Assembly (NCBI GenBank): GCA_037501455.1
Contig: CM074858.1
Location: forward strand, 38,685,001 to 38,749,000
Source: Lantana camara
Lineage: Eukaryota; Streptophyta; Magnoliopsida; Lamiales; Verbenaceae
Length of the DNA: 64,000 nt
Reading direction: 5' to 3'
The notes below the pieces were generated by a model, which saw only the letters and a list, made by a program, of their open reading frames with translations, made no database searches and was not told the DNA's origin. Below, one piece after another: positions 1 through 11,179 of this stretch. The position numbers and the translations under genes were made by a program. Position 1 is the stretch's first letter, and each line of letters begins with the position of its first letter.

Positions 1-283
1 AGAGAGTAAAGGAAGTTATCACCCTAAGCCTCAGGCTCGTCCCCGGCCGCACCTTCTGAAAAGAAACACAAGAGCCCATGACTTAGACTCTACATGAACC
101 AATTATGACGCTCGGCATATGCATGACTCATGCTTGGATGTGAAATAAATAAGAAATGAACCATATAATTCACAAAACATAATATATATAACAATTAACA
201 TGCAAAAGAAAGCACTTAAAGTCATAAAATTGCATAATTAAAGTAAAGGAAAGTAGTGGCAACTTTCAAGTTTCAAAGGGAAA

Positions 284-405
284 AATCCACCCCCATGGAT
301 TTTTCCAAAGGGCAAAATCCACCCCCATGGGTTTTTCCAAAGCTACTGCCTCAAATCCACCCTCATGGATTTTTCCCAAAAGAAAAATCCACCCTCGCGG
401 ATTTG
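284..405 (-). repeat. Four diverged repeats around AAATCCACCCCCATGG in the LTR of A
   Basis: The plus strand shows the block AAATCCACCC(C/T)C(A/G)(T/C)GGATTT or its GGGTTTTT variant four times, spaced about 30-60 bp. Each has an internal inverted repeat (AAATCC / GGATTT). The set is repeated in the other LTR at 7579-7700. It was not seen in any other LTR of the window, so it is private to this lineage. Confidence 0.75.
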
Positions 406-419
406 ATGCAGTAGCAACG

Positions 420-556
420 GTTCCGGCCATGGGAACGGCCGTTCCCGTTCCCAGTACAACTGGGAACGGTCGTTCCCACCCTCGGTCGTGAACAGTATGG
501 CCTGGGAATGGTCGTTCCCAGTTTAAAACTGGGCGGGAACGGCCGTTCCGGCCTGT
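420..556. repeat. GC-rich palindrome array, LTR A (GGAACGGCCGTTCC type)
   Basis: Near-perfect copies of the palindrome GGAACGG(C/T)CGTTCC recur every 25-60 bp in otherwise AT-rich sequence, inside the proposed first intron of the LTR. The same array lies at 7715-7851 in the 5' LTR. One unit differs between the LTRs (GGAATGG against GGAACGG at 510). Other LTRs here carry different palindromes at the same place. Confidence 0.8.
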
Positions 557-1323
557 TTCGAAAGCTGGAACAGAATTCCATTTTTACAGAAACAGGGGAA
601 GCTCACTTGGTGCCAAAAATGGCCAAAAACCAACACCCAAGAGTTGCCACAACCTCTCAAAATGCACAAACAATACAAATAATTCATGCTTGACGTAAAG
701 TACTCATAAAACTCAAGCAAATCAAGCTTTAATGCCCTTAATCCAAGAATGAAAGAAATCAAGTTTAAACACATACTCATCATAAATGCTCAACTAACCC
801 ATGCTTTCATGCAATAAATGCAACAAATACCATATGTATAACTCATATATAAAGATGGAATTCAAATATAGCAAGTATAGAACTCATATTCCAAATTTTG
901 AACTAACCCTTACTATTCACAATATAAACCAAAGAACTCATCCAAGGCTCCAAAAGAAGAAATTAAACCATAGAATTAACGAGCATGCCGAGAGGTTTCC
1001 GAAACTTACTCAAGCTCGAAGATTGGTCAAGAAATGATGAAGTTAGGGTTGATTGAAGCTTGATCAAAAATGGAGGTTTTGGCTTCTCTTGGCTTGGTTG
1101 TTGATGTTGTTTCACGTGAAATGAAGAAGAAAGAAGAATGGTTCAGCCTTTAAGGCTGAACCGGTTCGGTTCACGGGTTCGGTTCAAGTTCTCCGGTTCG
1201 GTTTCAATTGGTTTAAGAGGTTAAGGGTTCACCAAGTCCCAAAACACCAAAAATCACATAATCAATTAATTCAAATAGGTTCAAATAAATTCATATAATT
1301 CAAAATAGTCCTATACAAATAAT

Positions 1324-3630
1324 CTAAAACGCAAATAATATTAAATCACATAATTTACCTGTACCGACTGTGAGTCGGGGTGTTACAACCTCCCCCCCTT
1401 CAGAAAACCTGGTCCCCAGGTTCACCGTCTGACCTGAGAACAAATCTGGATACATCTGTCTCATCTTTTCCTCAGATTCCCAAGTAGATTCTTCTGATTT
1501 CTGATCCCTCCATAATACACGGACCAAGGGAATCTGTTTATTCCTCAACACTTGTATCTTTCGGTCTTGAACCTCAATCGGATACCTTACTATTGTCAAA
1601 TCTGGTTCAAGTTGCACTTCTTCGATAGGGAGAATGGTCGTTTCTTCGGGATAAAACTTTCTGAGCTGCGAAACATGAAAGACATTGTGTATCCCGGTCA
1701 AATTTGGTGGTAAATCCAATCTATAGGCCACTTCTCCAATCTTTTCAAGAATTCCAAAAGGTCCAAGGTATCTCGGGTTAAGCTTCCCACCTCGACCTAT
1801 TCGTGAGAAACCCTTTCTAGGAGATGCTTTCAAGAAAACTCGGTCTCCTACTTCAAACTCAAGGGGTCTCCTTCTCTTATCCGCATAGCTCTTCTGACGA
1901 TCCTGAGCTGCTCTCATTCTCTGTTGAATAAGCTTAACTTTAGCGGTAGTTTTATCCAATCTCTCCCGAGGTGTGGCTCTCTCGAGCTTACCCTCTTCAG
2001 TCCACCGCCAATCATCAAGATCCCAAAAGAGAGGCGATCTACACTTCCTTCCATAAAGTGCCTCATACGGGGCCATACCAATAGAAGCCTGAAAACTGTT
2101 GTTATAAGCAAACTCGACCAGAGCTAAATGTTTATCCCATTTGTCCTTGAAATCCAAAGCACATGCCCTTAGTAAGTCCTCCAAATACTTAATCAACCTC
2201 TCTGATTGTCCGTCCGTCTGAGGATGAAAAGCGGTGCTAAAATTGAGCTTGGTACCTAACCGTTTCTGTAGATCCTGCCAGAACTTAGCTGTAAATCTCG
2301 GATCACGATCTGAAACAATACTAGTAGGTACCCCATGTAGTCTAACCACTTCATTACAATAAAGCTCAGCTAACTTCGGAGTTTTATAGGACATCTTAAC
2401 CTTAAGGAAGTGAGCTGACTTGGTTAGACGATCAACTATCACCCAGATTCTGTCGAATCCTCCTCTCGACCTTGGTAAACCAGACACGAAATCCATAGCT
2501 ATTTGCTCCCATTTCCATTCAGGTATTGGAAGTGGTTGGAGAACTCCTCCCGGTTTTTGATGTTCGGCCTTGACAACTTGGCACGTGAGACATCGCCTTA
2601 CAAAGTTAGCAATATCTCTCTTCATACCATTCCACCAAAAGAACTCTTTCAAATCTCGATACATCTTAGTACCACCGGGATGAATAGAATATCCGGAACG
2701 ATGTCCTTCCTCCAGTACTAGTTTCTTGAGCTCTTCCGGCACACAAACTCTTGTTTTGAACCTGAATACCCCGGAATCATCAAACCCAAACTTTGACGCT
2801 GGATCTATCTTAGAACGAAGTACCAATTTCTGAATCTCAGCGTCCGTAGTCTGAGCCTCAATTATCCTCTGTTTCAAATCAGGCTGAACCGAAATATTAG
2901 CTAATCGAGCCACTGAAACCACAATTGCCGAACTCTGCTCTACAACCTCTACATTCAACCCCGAAACACTTGCTTTTCTGCTCAAAGCATCAGCCACTAC
3001 ATTGGCCTTACCCGGATGATACTGAATCGTGCAGTCATAATCTTCTAAAAATTCCATCCAACGCCTCTGTCTATTATTAAGATCCTTCTGAGTAAAAAGA
3101 TATTTCAGACTCTTATGATCCGTAAATATCTCAAATGTTGTCCCGTAGAGGTAGTGGCGCCACTTCAACAGAGCAAAAACAACCGCTGCTAATTCAAGAT
3201 CGTGAGTGGGGTAGTTTTTCTCGTGATCCTTTAACTTCCTAGAGGCGTAGGCTACTACCCGGCCATCTTGCATTAACACACATCCGAGGCCTTCCTTCGA
3301 AGCATCTGTATAAACCGAATAGCCTTCGGATCCCTCAGGTAGGGTAAGAATCGGTGCTGAAGTTAATCTGTCCTTCAAAGCTTGAAAACTCCTTTCGCAC
3401 GCCTCATCCCACTCATACTTTACTTCCTTCTTGGTTAATCGGGTCAATGGGCACGCAATCTTGGAGAAATCCTTCACGAATCTCCTATAATATCCCGCTA
3501 ACCCAAGGAAACTTCTCACTTCGGAAACATTCTTCGGTCTTTCCCACTGAGCCACGGTTTCAATCTTGGAGGGGTCGACCTCAATTCCTTTACCCGAAAT
3601 GATATGGCCAAGGAAGGTGACTCGTTCAAT
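1324..3630 (-). CDS. Element A pol, distal part: RT end, RNase H, integrase, chromodomain
   Basis: This continues the frame of the upstream gag-pol after a single TAG at 3631-3633. From the N-terminus it shows the RT C-terminal part, RNase H ([23 protein letters not shown]-like), the integrase zinc-binding HHCC region ([12 protein letters not shown] ... CLTC), and the DDE catalytic core with Asp in MDFVSGLP (about 2490), Asp in SDRDPRF (about 2310) and Glu in TDGQSERL (about 2205). It ends in a chromodomain-like stretch ([17 protein letters not shown], about 1440-1540), which is thought to steer integration to marked heterochromatin. All catalytic residues looked for are present. An internal ATG at 3553-3555 could start translation but is probably not a real start. 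The frame has no stop until 1324, inside the 3' LTR. Confidence 0.92.
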   Translation of the reverse strand: MERVTFLGHIISGKGIEVDPSKIETVAQWERPKNVSEVRSFLGLAGYYRRFVKDFSKIACPLTRLTKKEVKYEWDEACERSFQALKDRLTSAPILTLPEGSEGYSVYTDASKEGLGCVLMQDGRVVAYASRKLKDHEKNYPTHDLELAAVVFALLKWRHYLYGTTFEIFTDHKSLKYLFTQKDLNNRQRRWMEFLEDYDCTIQYHPGKANVVADALSRKASVSGLNVEVVEQSSAIVVSVARLANISVQPDLKQRIIEAQTTDAEIQKLVLRSKIDPASKFGFDDSGVFRFKTRVCVPEELKKLVLEEGHRSGYSIHPGGTKMYRDLKEFFWWNGMKRDIANFVRRCLTCQVVKAEHQKPGGVLQPLPIPEWKWEQIAMDFVSGLPRSRGGFDRIWVIVDRLTKSAHFLKVKMSYKTPKLAELYCNEVVRLHGVPTSIVSDRDPRFTAKFWQDLQKRLGTKLNFSTAFHPQTDGQSERLIKYLEDLLRACALDFKDKWDKHLALVEFAYNNSFQASIGMAPYEALYGRKCRSPLFWDLDDWRWTEEGKLERATPRERLDKTTAKVKLIQQRMRAAQDRQKSYADKRRRPLEFEVGDRVFLKASPRKGFSRIGRGGKLNPRYLGPFGILEKIGEVAYRLDLPPNLTGIHNVFHVSQLRKFYPEETTILPIEEVQLEPDLTIVRYPIEVQDRKIQVLRNKQIPLVRVLWRDQKSEESTWESEEKMRQMYPDLFSGQTVNLGTRFSEGGEVVTPRLTVGTGKLCDLILFAF
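1388..1401 (-). other. Polypurine tract of element A
   Basis: On the element strand the bases just before the 3' LTR read as an uninterrupted purine run containing GGGGGGG, the usual plus-strand DNA primer site of an LTR retrotransposon. The coding frame runs straight through it. Confidence 0.85.
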
Positions 3631-5865
3631 CTAGAACTCACATTTACTGAACTTAGCATACAGCTTGTGCTTCCTTAGAGTTTCCAAGACGAGTCTCAAG
3701 TGATAAGCATGTTCTTCTGCAGTTCTCGAATAAACCAAGATATCATCTATAAAGATAACCACAAACTTGTCAAGATACGGTCTGAAAACTCGATGCATCA
3801 TATCCATAAACACGGCTGGAGCATTAGTCAACCCAAACGGCATCACCACGAACTCGAAGTGTCCATACCGGGTATTGAATGCTGTCTTAGAGATATCTTC
3901 CTCCCGAATACGGATTTGGTAATAACCTTGTCTCAAGTCCAACTTGGAATATACTTGGGATCCTTGTAAAATATCAAACAATTCCTCTATCCGAGGTAAT
4001 GGGTACTTATTCTTCACTGTCATCCGGTTTAATTCACGATAGTCTATGCACATCCTTAGAGATCCGTCCTTCTTTTTCACAAATAAAACAGGAGCACCCC
4101 ACGGCGAAATACTCGGACGAATATAACCACAAGCTAACAACTCATCAAGCTGATTCTTCAATTCTTTCAACTCAGCCGGAGGCATTCGATACGGGGTTTT
4201 AGAAAACGGTTCTGCTCCAGGGTAAAGATCAATCACAAATTCAATATCCCTATCGGGTGGTAAAGAACCCAAATTCTCGGGAAATACATCAAAGAATTCT
4301 CTTACAACCTCAGTTTCTTCAAGCTTAGTCTGATCCTTTGGTTTGTTAAGAAGATAAGCCACGAATCCGGTTGCACCTTCCCTGAGGAGTTTATTAGCTT
4401 CCATAAAAGACACGAATGGGCTTGATTTCCATCTTTCCCCCGTAAACACCACAGTATCCAAGGAGATCTTCTTAGCATAACAATCCAACTGAGCCCGATG
4501 TCGAAAGAGAAAATCCATACCCAAGATAACCCCATACTTCTTCATCGGCATAATAATCAAGTCTGCTGGGAATACTTTACCTTCAAAACTCACAGGACAC
4601 TCTCTGAACACCCTGTCAACCTCCAAAGAACCTCCCAACGGGGTACTCACCACATACACATGCGCAGATAATTCATCATGCAAAGGCAAAGAAGCAACAA
4701 GATCCCGGGAAATAAATGAATGAGTAGCTCCGGGATCGAATAATGCATGAAATGGTATGCCATGAATGTTTATAGTACCTTCAATAACGGCGTTCGGATC
4801 CACATCAGCTGCTTCCTCTTCCCCTTCAAGAGCATATACACGAGCTGGAACCGCAGGTCTCCTCTTTGGACAAGTATCAACCTTGTGCTCGGAGGATCCA
4901 CACACGTAGCACTTGCCTAAAAGTTTCCAACAACGCTCAACCGGATGCTTTCCCTGACAAAATGAACAAAGAGGTAGAATCTGAGCAGGGGCCGGTAAGG
5001 CGGGAACTGCAGGAGGTGCCACGGGACCGGTAAATCTGGGCTTTTTGTTCCCGAAACCCTGGGGACGAAAAGCCGGTGGAGCAGAAGCTCTCGGAGCATA
5101 AGAAACGGGTCTTTTACCCGATCCGGAGCCGGATCCCGAACTCTGAGAAGAAGAGAAAGGTGGAGGCTTCAACCATATATTTTGGGCTTCAACTTGCAAC
5201 GCCCTCTTTGTAACCTTAGACCAAGTGCTCACATTGGCGGCTTTGAGTGACTCTTGAATATCCCGACGAAGTCCATGAAGAAATTTTCGGGCTTTATGAT
5301 CGTCATGATCAGTAATGTGAGTAGCATAAGGAGCGAGTCTCTCAAATTCCAAAATATATTCCTCCACCGTCCTAGTACCTTGCCTCAAATCCGTAAACTC
5401 TTGCAACCGACGTTCTTGAGCACTATGTGGTACATACTTTTCATAAAACTCTTGTACAAAAGTTTCCCAATTGAATTCTACGCCATTCCTTTCCAACTTA
5501 GACCGAACACTCCTAAGCCAAACTGCCGCTTGTCCTTGAATAATACGTCCCGTACAAACCGCTTTATCTTGGGAGCTCCCCGGACATATTTCCCAAATTC
5601 CTCGTATCTCGGATAGCCATTCCTCCGCTTTGATATCATCTCCCCCATACCACTTTGGAGGATTGTTACTACGGAAATCCTTATATATACCGGAAATATC
5701 TTGGCCTTCAACCGGGTTTTGATTCCTTTGATTTTGTTGAAGTTGATTAAGGAGGGCTTGAACAATGTTCTCCGCATTCATAGGAGGTGGCGGAGGTACA
5801 TTTTGTGGAACCGGTTCATTAAGATCGGGAGTACGTTCGCGGTTATTATGTCTTCTTGGAGGCAT
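3631..5865 (-). CDS. Element A gag, protease and RT N-terminal part
   Basis: Start placed at the ATG at 5863-5865 ([18 protein letters not shown]), because element F starts its gag with the same residues; an upstream in-frame ATG at 5901 is less likely. The capsid region ([14 protein letters not shown]) is followed by a basic Ser/Gly/Pro stretch, a zinc knuckle [14 protein letters not shown] near residue 320 (a less regular Cys/His motif precedes it), aspartic protease FDPGATHSF near residue 375, and RT from about residue 555 to the catalytic VIFIDDIL near residue 700. The frame stops at TAG 3631-3633, just after KCEF. Related copies have Trp there, so the change is TGG to TAG. Gag packages the RNA, protease cleaves the polyprotein and RT copies the genome in cytoplasmic particles. 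Confidence 0.93.
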   Translation of the reverse strand: MPPRRHNNRERTPDLNEPVPQNVPPPPPMNAENIVQALLNQLQQNQRNQNPVEGQDISGIYKDFRSNNPPKWYGGDDIKAEEWLSEIRGIWEICPGSSQDKAVCTGRIIQGQAAVWLRSVRSKLERNGVEFNWETFVQEFYEKYVPHSAQERRLQEFTDLRQGTRTVEEYILEFERLAPYATHITDHDDHKARKFLHGLRRDIQESLKAANVSTWSKVTKRALQVEAQNIWLKPPPFSSSQSSGSGSGSGKRPVSYAPRASAPPAFRPQGFGNKKPRFTGPVAPPAVPALPAPAQILPLCSFCQGKHPVERCWKLLGKCYVCGSSEHKVDTCPKRRPAVPARVYALEGEEEAADVDPNAVIEGTINIHGIPFHALFDPGATHSFISRDLVASLPLHDELSAHVYVVSTPLGGSLEVDRVFRECPVSFEGKVFPADLIIMPMKKYGVILGMDFLFRHRAQLDCYAKKISLDTVVFTGERWKSSPFVSFMEANKLLREGATGFVAYLLNKPKDQTKLEETEVVREFFDVFPENLGSLPPDRDIEFVIDLYPGAEPFSKTPYRMPPAELKELKNQLDELLACGYIRPSISPWGAPVLFVKKKDGSLRMCIDYRELNRMTVKNKYPLPRIEELFDILQGSQVYSKLDLRQGYYQIRIREEDISKTAFNTRYGHFEFVVMPFGLTNAPAVFMDMMHRVFRPYLDKFVVIFIDDILVYSRTAEEHAYHLRLVLETLRKHKLYAKFSKCEF

Positions 5866-6046
5866 CCTGAAATTCACAATTTCATATAAAAATGGATGCA
5901 TGTAGATTAGTATATGACCAATTATACAAGTAGGAAATTAACATGTCTTAAAGTAATTACATATCCAAGTCATATAATCACATAACCACATAATCACATT
6001 GTCCTAAGCCGTACGACCTAGACAGACTCACACGATACTAGAGCCC

Positions 6047-6058
6047 GGTTTTGCAACC
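6047..6058 (-). other. GNRA-type hairpin next to the primer-binding site of A
   Basis: The element strand reads GGTT-GCAA-AACC just downstream of the primer-binding site: a short stem closed by a GCAA tetraloop. The same hairpin sits at the same place in E (47393-47410, extended to seven pairs) and F (59026-59037). Its position would suit a packaging or dimerisation signal, which is inference. Confidence 0.55.
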
Positions 6059-6061
6059 ACG

Positions 6062-6073
6062 CTCTGATACCAC
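6062..6073 (-). other. Primer-binding site of element A (initiator tRNA-Met type)
   Basis: The element strand reads TGGTATCAGAGC, the usual complement to the 3' end of plant initiator tRNA-Met, which primes minus-strand DNA synthesis. It lies 8 nt after the 5' LTR end (6074-6081), the same spacing as in D and E. Confidence 0.9.
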
Positions 6074-7578
6074 TTAAGGATGTAGCACCCACAAATAGGG
6101 CCACATTCCCCGCACCATAATCCAAACCCGAATACGAAATGGAATGTCCGTACCCGAATCCGAATCATAGCGAACGGGAGACCAAACACACACCCTATGC
6201 TAGGCGGAGCTAAGCAAACTAAATCAGAGTACGCGGAAGCATAAACATAAAACATCAACCAAAGAACAACACGTATACTTATAGATACCAACACATAATT
6301 ATACAAGCATCATATTATTTACATATAGGTACCATCACTGAATTCTGTACAAACGCCAACACGGCTCAAGTAATACATAAGTATCCAAAATTGACATATA
6401 CAAAATGATAGAATGAGCAGGCGAGCAAACGCTACTAGCAAAACCTAGACCGACAAGTGCAAACAGGACACACTTCTCCGCCTAGCTCAAGCCCCAAAAG
6501 AACCTGCAACTAAAAGAATAAACGAGGGGTCAGTCAACTGACTGAGTGAGGGGGCTAACGCACACCCACACCCTAAATAAGTATAGAGCAAAGCACTTAA
6601 CAAAAGATGGACGTACGAACCGGAATAGGTTTTTCAAACTAAACTTTCCAAAACAATAACTATTATATCATAATAAGATCTTTCATAACTCTATTCCAAT
6701 TCATACTTCCCAAATCATAGCATAACATAGCATATGCTCGGCGAGAACGAGCTTCCAACCTGTACTCCTCATATCATAAAACATAAATCAGAATACACAT
6801 CCTCTCCTCCTTTGATGGTAGAGTCACGCGTTGACTCTATCCATCCATAACATAACAAACCCCCGAGAGGTAGCTAACCTACAACGGGTCCTCCCCGGTA
6901 AACCGAAGGCATCGGAATATCACGCCTTCCCTAGCTCCCGAGGTCGCACATGATATTCCGGGTGGAGACTATGCACAGGTTTAACCTCGACGGCCCAATG
7001 CCGTCCCGAGGGCTCCTTACCCATAGCTCCTTGAGCTCACAAACACATAACGTATCATATAACCAATCTTTCATGGTTCCACTCGCTAACAACATAATTT
7101 AAACCTTTTCCAAACGGCTTACATATACCTTCATATTATTTTCCGAAATCAAAGTTGGTTCACAAACTCATAACATATATTACAAAACACTTATTTACAT
7201 ATACATATAATTTATCCACATGCGGGGCAAGAAAACGACACTTAAAGGTATTAGGTCAATTTAGCTATACAACACCTAAACCTCACCTTGTGCGTAGAGA
7301 GTAAAGGAAGTGATCACCCTAAGCCTCAGGCTCGTCCCCGGCCGCACCTTCTGAAAAGAAACACAAGAGCCCATGACTTAGACTCTACATGAACCAATTA
7401 TGACGCTCGGCATATGCATGACTCATGCTTGGATGTGAAATAAATAAGAAATGAACCATATAATTCACAAAACATAATATATATAACAATTAACATGCAA
7501 AAGAAAGCACTTAAAGTCATAAAATTGCATAATTAAAGTAAAGGAAAGTAGTGGCAACTTTCAAGTTTCAAAGGGAAA

Positions 7579-7700
7579 AATCCACCCCCATGGATTTTTC
7601 CAAAGGGCAAAATCCACCCCCATGGGTTTTTCCAAAGCTACTGCCTCAAATCCACCCTCATGGATTTTTCCCAAAAGAAAAATCCACCCTCGCGGATTTG
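7579..7700 (-). repeat. AAATCCACC repeats, 5' LTR copy of A
   Basis: Second copy of the four diverged repeats at 284-405, at the constant LTR offset of 7295. Confidence 0.75.
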
Positions 7701-7714
7701 ATGCAGTAGCAACG

Positions 7715-7851
7715 GTTCCGGCCATGGGAACGGCCGTTCCCGTTCCCAGTACAACTGGGAACGGTCGTTCCCACCCTCGGTCGTGAACAGTATGGCCTGG
7801 GAACGGTCGTTCCCAGTTTAAAACTGGGCGGGAACGGCCGTTCCGGCCTGT
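7715..7851. repeat. GC-rich palindrome array, 5' LTR copy of A
   Basis: Second copy of the array at 420-556. Here all main units keep GGAACGG(C/T)CGTTCC. Confidence 0.8.
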
Positions 7852-8682
7852 TTCGAAAGCTGGAACAGAATTCCATTTTTACAGAAACAGGGGAAGCTCA
7901 CTTGGTGCCAAAAATGGCCAAAAACCAACACCCAAGAGTTGCCACAACCTCTCAAAATGCACAAACAATACAAATAATTCATGCTTGACGTAAAGTACTC
8001 ATAAAACTCAAGCAAATCAAGCTTTAATGCCCTTAATCCAAGAATGAAAGAAATCAAGTTTAAACACATACTCATCATAAATGCTCAACTAACCCATGCT
8101 TTCATGCAATAAATGCAACAAATACCATATGTATAACTCATATATAAAGATGGAATTCAAATATAGCAAGTATAGAACTCATATTCCAAATTTTGAACTA
8201 ACCCTTACTATTCACAATATAAACCAAAGAACTCATCCAAGGCTCCAAAAGAAGAAATTAAACCATAGAATTAACGAGCATGCCGAGAGGTTTCCGAAAC
8301 TTACTCAAGCTCGAAGATTGGTCAAGAAATGATGAAGTTAGGGTTGATTGAAGCTTGATCAAAAATGGAGGTTTTGGCTTCTCTTGGCTTGGTTGTTGAT
8401 GTTGTTTCACGTGAAATGAAGAAGAAAGAAGAATGGTTCAGCCTTTAAGGCTGAACCGGTTCGGTTCACGGGTTCGGTTCAAGTTCTCCGGTTCGGTTTC
8501 AATTGGTTTAAGAGGTTAAGGGTTCACCAAGTCCCAAAACACCAAAAATCACATAATCAATTAATTCAAATAGGTTCAAATAAATTCATATAATTCAAAA
8601 TAGTCCTATACAAATAATCTAAAACGCAAATAATATTAAATCACATAATTTACCTGTACCGACTGTGAGTCGGGGTGTTACA

Positions 8683-9281
8683 TTGAAGGTAGTAAAGTCC
8701 GAGTATTTAGTAACTGATTTCTGGCCCTTCACGGGAACTACTTTACCTAAAACCTTGCTCGGGATTTACACCTTGTATGTGCATGTTTCTATATATATGT
8801 ATACCTCCTGCTCACTCAGTCTTCTAGAGACTGACCCCTCTTTTCCCTTTCCTCCTGTTTCTTTTGCAGGTGTTGGTTACTAGGCGGAGTTAGAGTTGTC
8901 GAGTCATTGTTCAAGTTTCACCCACTTACACTCACTGCATACTATATTGTTTCTAGTATTATATTGACTTATTTATTGTTGGTCGGTATGCCACTTATGG
9001 AATTGATATTATTTCGGGACAGGTTAGGACAGGTGTATTGATTAGCGGAACCCGTATTTAAATTCTTGTTGGTTATTTCTTTGATATTACATGAATGGTT
9101 GTCTTGCTTCCGCATTTTGGTTATTGTTGATTGTTCCAGGGTTAGCTTCCGCCTGGTCAGGACTGTCATTTTTTTTGTCACCCGTTCGTTGTGAGTCCGA
9201 TTCATGTATGGACTACGTATTTCATATGTGGATTAGACTCATAGTGCGGGGGATGTGGTGCCTGTCGTCGAGGGTGCTACA
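8683..9281 (+). repeat. LTR fragment (3' part), plus orientation
   Basis: Contains the LTR landmarks in plus orientation: hairpin CAGTCTTCTAGAGACTG (about 8817-8833), TTTTGCAG acceptor-like site (about 8862-8869), TACTAGGCGGAG, an acceptor-like TTGTTCCAG (ending 9139), and a terminal block ending GGGTGCTACA at 9281. The 5' part is missing; element A lies immediately to the left. It is either an old LTR into which A inserted or the other side of a rearrangement. Confidence 0.75.
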
Positions 9282-9916
9282 AAATGGCTAAGGCTAGATG
9301 ATAGGGTTATGAGTTAGGAAGAAATACGTTCAAGAATCGGGTCAAACGGAGTTAAAACGAGTAAATTACGAGCAAAATGGTGAAGGGTGGTGGATCTGCC
9401 CGAGGTTCAGGTTTCGAACAAAATTTGGTGGATCAAACGGGCTTAGAAAAATACAAAACTAGGTTTGAAAGCTTCCAACTTTTGTTACGAGTCCAGTGCC
9501 TCTTCCAAATTTAAATCCGAATTCCCGAGCCCAAGTTACGCCTTTCGGAACACAAGGTGCGCTAAAACGAGTTAGGCCCTCGTGTCCCTAACAAATAAAA
9601 CGGTTCAAGAACCGTATCAAACGAGCTCAAAAATGAAAAGCGAACATGAAAACAAGTTCATAACATGCAAAATTCATGCATAGCAATTTATCAGAAAAAT
9701 CAAAATAAAAAATGGGCACTTATGGGTCAAAATTGAAGGCAAACGAACATAAACGTTCAAAATTCATTTAAAACACTTAATCAATAATTCACATTAATTC
9801 AAGAATAGCATTTAAACATTATAATAAAAACATAAAAGCATAATTAAATAATTTAAATGCATAATTAACACTCTCGTTGCAACGTATCTGTACGGCCGGA
9901 CGAGTGGGATGTTATA
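9282..9916 (-). repeat. LTR fragment (5' part), minus orientation
   Basis: Read on the minus strand it starts TATAACATCCCACTCGTCC, a mutated form of the TGTAACATCCCGCTCGTCC start of the D LTR. It continues with the conserved exon-1 block (TTTTAGCGCACCTTGTGTTCC, then CTCGGGAATTCGGATT). The 3' part is lost at the 9281/9282 junction. No coding sequence. Confidence 0.72.
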
Positions 9917-10106
9917 AACTTATTGCTTCTGCACCGTACTTTGAAAATTCTTTGATTGATTGTTACAGGGTTAGATTTCCACCTAGCCAAGATTGTTTTT
10001 CTTTGTCATCCATTCGCTTTGAGTCCCGTTTATATATGGACTCCATTTCATACGTGGACTAGACTTATGGTCAGGGGATGTGGTGCCTATCGTTACGGGT
10101 GCTACA
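9917..10106 (+). repeat. LTR 3' terminal fragment, plus orientation
   Basis: Only the last 190 bp of an LTR remain: an acceptor-like TTGATTGTTACAG, a degraded CCGCCTAGCC (ccacctagcc), the block around ATGGACTCCATTTCATACG, and the end GGGTGCTACA at 10106. Confidence 0.72.
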
Positions 10107-11179
10107 GTAAGGCTAGCTTGATTTTGCCTTCAATGGCCAACAACATTATCTTTTCCTTGACCAGGAAGCAGTTTCTATCGGATGACCGACAATTCGATGA
10201 TACTTGCAGTATCTGGGATCAGTCGCTCTATCGCTTTCTTCAGAACGTTATGACTCGGGTAATTTGATCAACCTTCTTTCGACGAGTTCATCAAGAATAT
10301 GAGAGATAATGGAGTCAGCGAAAGGGTATCCATTTTCTTGCCTTTCTCTGAGTGTAGGTCGATGACGATCATTTGAATTGCATCGAATTCCAAAATTTAT
10401 GTTCTTCTCAACATTTGGAGGCACTCTTGTAGCAACCGAAATGGATATGGACTCTTCGGTCGAGGCTTTGACAAACATCTTATTTCTCTAATGATATCTC
10501 CTTTTTATCCCTTGTTCTCCTGGTGGGAAGGTAGATCTGTGGTCCGCAATGCTCAATTCCATATCATAGGCACAAGTAGCTAAGTCCTCGAAAGTTTGAG
10601 GTTTGATTCCTTAGAGAATGTATTAAAGTCCCCAATGCATCCCATGTGTGCACATCTCCATTGCTGACACTTCTGATAATTTGTCCTTGCAACATAAGTT
10701 TAGTGCTCGTCATCGGTTGATGTAGTCGACGACTGGCTCATTTTTCTATTGCTTGGCATTCGTAAGCTTAATCATACTCACAGTGTAGCACGTGCTATAG
10801 AAGCGACTCAGAAATTCACTTTCCATTTGTTTCCAGCTATAGATGGATTGCGACTCCAAGTCGAAAGCATTCCATCTGAGCGACCTCACGAATTACTTGA
10901 CTAGAAGACCACCATAGGTCCCTGCGTTATTGCATGTTTCAATAAAATATGTAATGTGTTGTTTTGGGTTGCCTTTTCCATCGAATTGTTGGAAGTGGTT
11001 GACATCCAAGTAGCATCTTCAGTGAGTCGATCCGCCTGGTATATGCCTTTGAGTACAAAGATGATTTTTGAGCACATCGATCAATTTCAGCTCTGATGGT
11101 ATTGGCAATCATATCCTGAAATTGTTGCCTAGATAGTGTTACAATGGAGGTTGTAGAATGAATAGAATTTTGGACAAAG
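10107..11179 (-). pseudogene. Decayed gag of another Ty3/gypsy lineage
   Basis: Minus-strand coding remnants can be followed through several frames. Near 11000-11187 are TRRIDSLKMLLG and GNPKQHIT, typical of a gag with a YTKRIDNLRMP-like start. About 10890-10950 gives ETCNNAG and FVRSL. About 10250-10350 gives ENGYPFADSIISHILDEL and RLIKLPES. About 10120-10200 gives HPIENCFLVKEKI. These are in the usual order of a plant non-chromovirus gag, but stops and shifts break the frame throughout. No protease or RT follows. It lies between LTR fragments and is an old remnant, perhaps of Tat or Athila type; the clade is not certain. Confidence 0.7.

Larger units (their letters stand above)
1..1387 (-). 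repeat. Element A 3' LTR (partial)
   Basis: Matches 7296-8682 base for base apart from two differences seen. It ends on the plus strand in TGTTACA at 1387, which is the TGTAACACCCC start of the LTR on the element strand. About 1.2 kb of the LTR is missing beyond the window edge. It contains exon-1 and intron-1-like sequence, four AAATCCACC repeats and the GGAACGGCCGTTCC palindrome array. Confidence 0.93.
1..8682 (-). mobile_element. Element A: near-intact Ty3/gypsy (Tekay/Del-like chromovirus) retrotransposon
   Basis: Minus-strand LTR retrotransposon in the order 5' LTR (6082-8682), primer-binding site, gag-pol (5865 down to 1324), polypurine tract and 3' LTR (1-1387, cut by the window edge). 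The domain order protease, RT, RNase H, integrase, chromodomain is that of Ty3/gypsy chromoviruses, and the C-terminal chromodomain plus long LTR fits Tekay/Del. The LTR copies align at a constant offset of 7295 with two differences seen by eye (at 17 and 510), so insertion was recent. The only coding lesion seen is one TAG in RT. The left target-site duplication lies outside the window; the right flank begins ttgaa. Confidence 0.93.
6082..8682 (-). repeat. Element A 5' LTR (full length, 2601 bp)
   Basis: On the element strand it begins TGTAACACCCC at 8682 and ends GTGCTACA at 6082. Proposed landmarks, element strand: donor GAGTAAGT with the intron starting at 8304; acceptor TTCTTTTCAG ending at 7351; 64-nt exon 2 (7350-7287); donor AAG/GTGAGG at 7286; hairpin CAGTCAGTTGACTG (6544-6531) with CTGAC just before a pyrimidine stretch; acceptor TTGCAG ending at 6504; and the complementary pair GCTAGGCGGAG (6486-6476) and CTCCGCCTAGC (6209-6199). 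The splicing landmarks are inferred from recurrence in other LTRs. Confidence 0.93.

Noticed and set aside
363..581. Short frames repeated in the two LTRs of A
   Set aside because: Identical because the LTRs are duplicated; they cover repeats and the palindrome array and have no recognisable domain.
1324..1387. Envelope-like extra gene after pol in A
   Set aside because: The tail is a short read-through into the LTR, without signal peptide or membrane segment.
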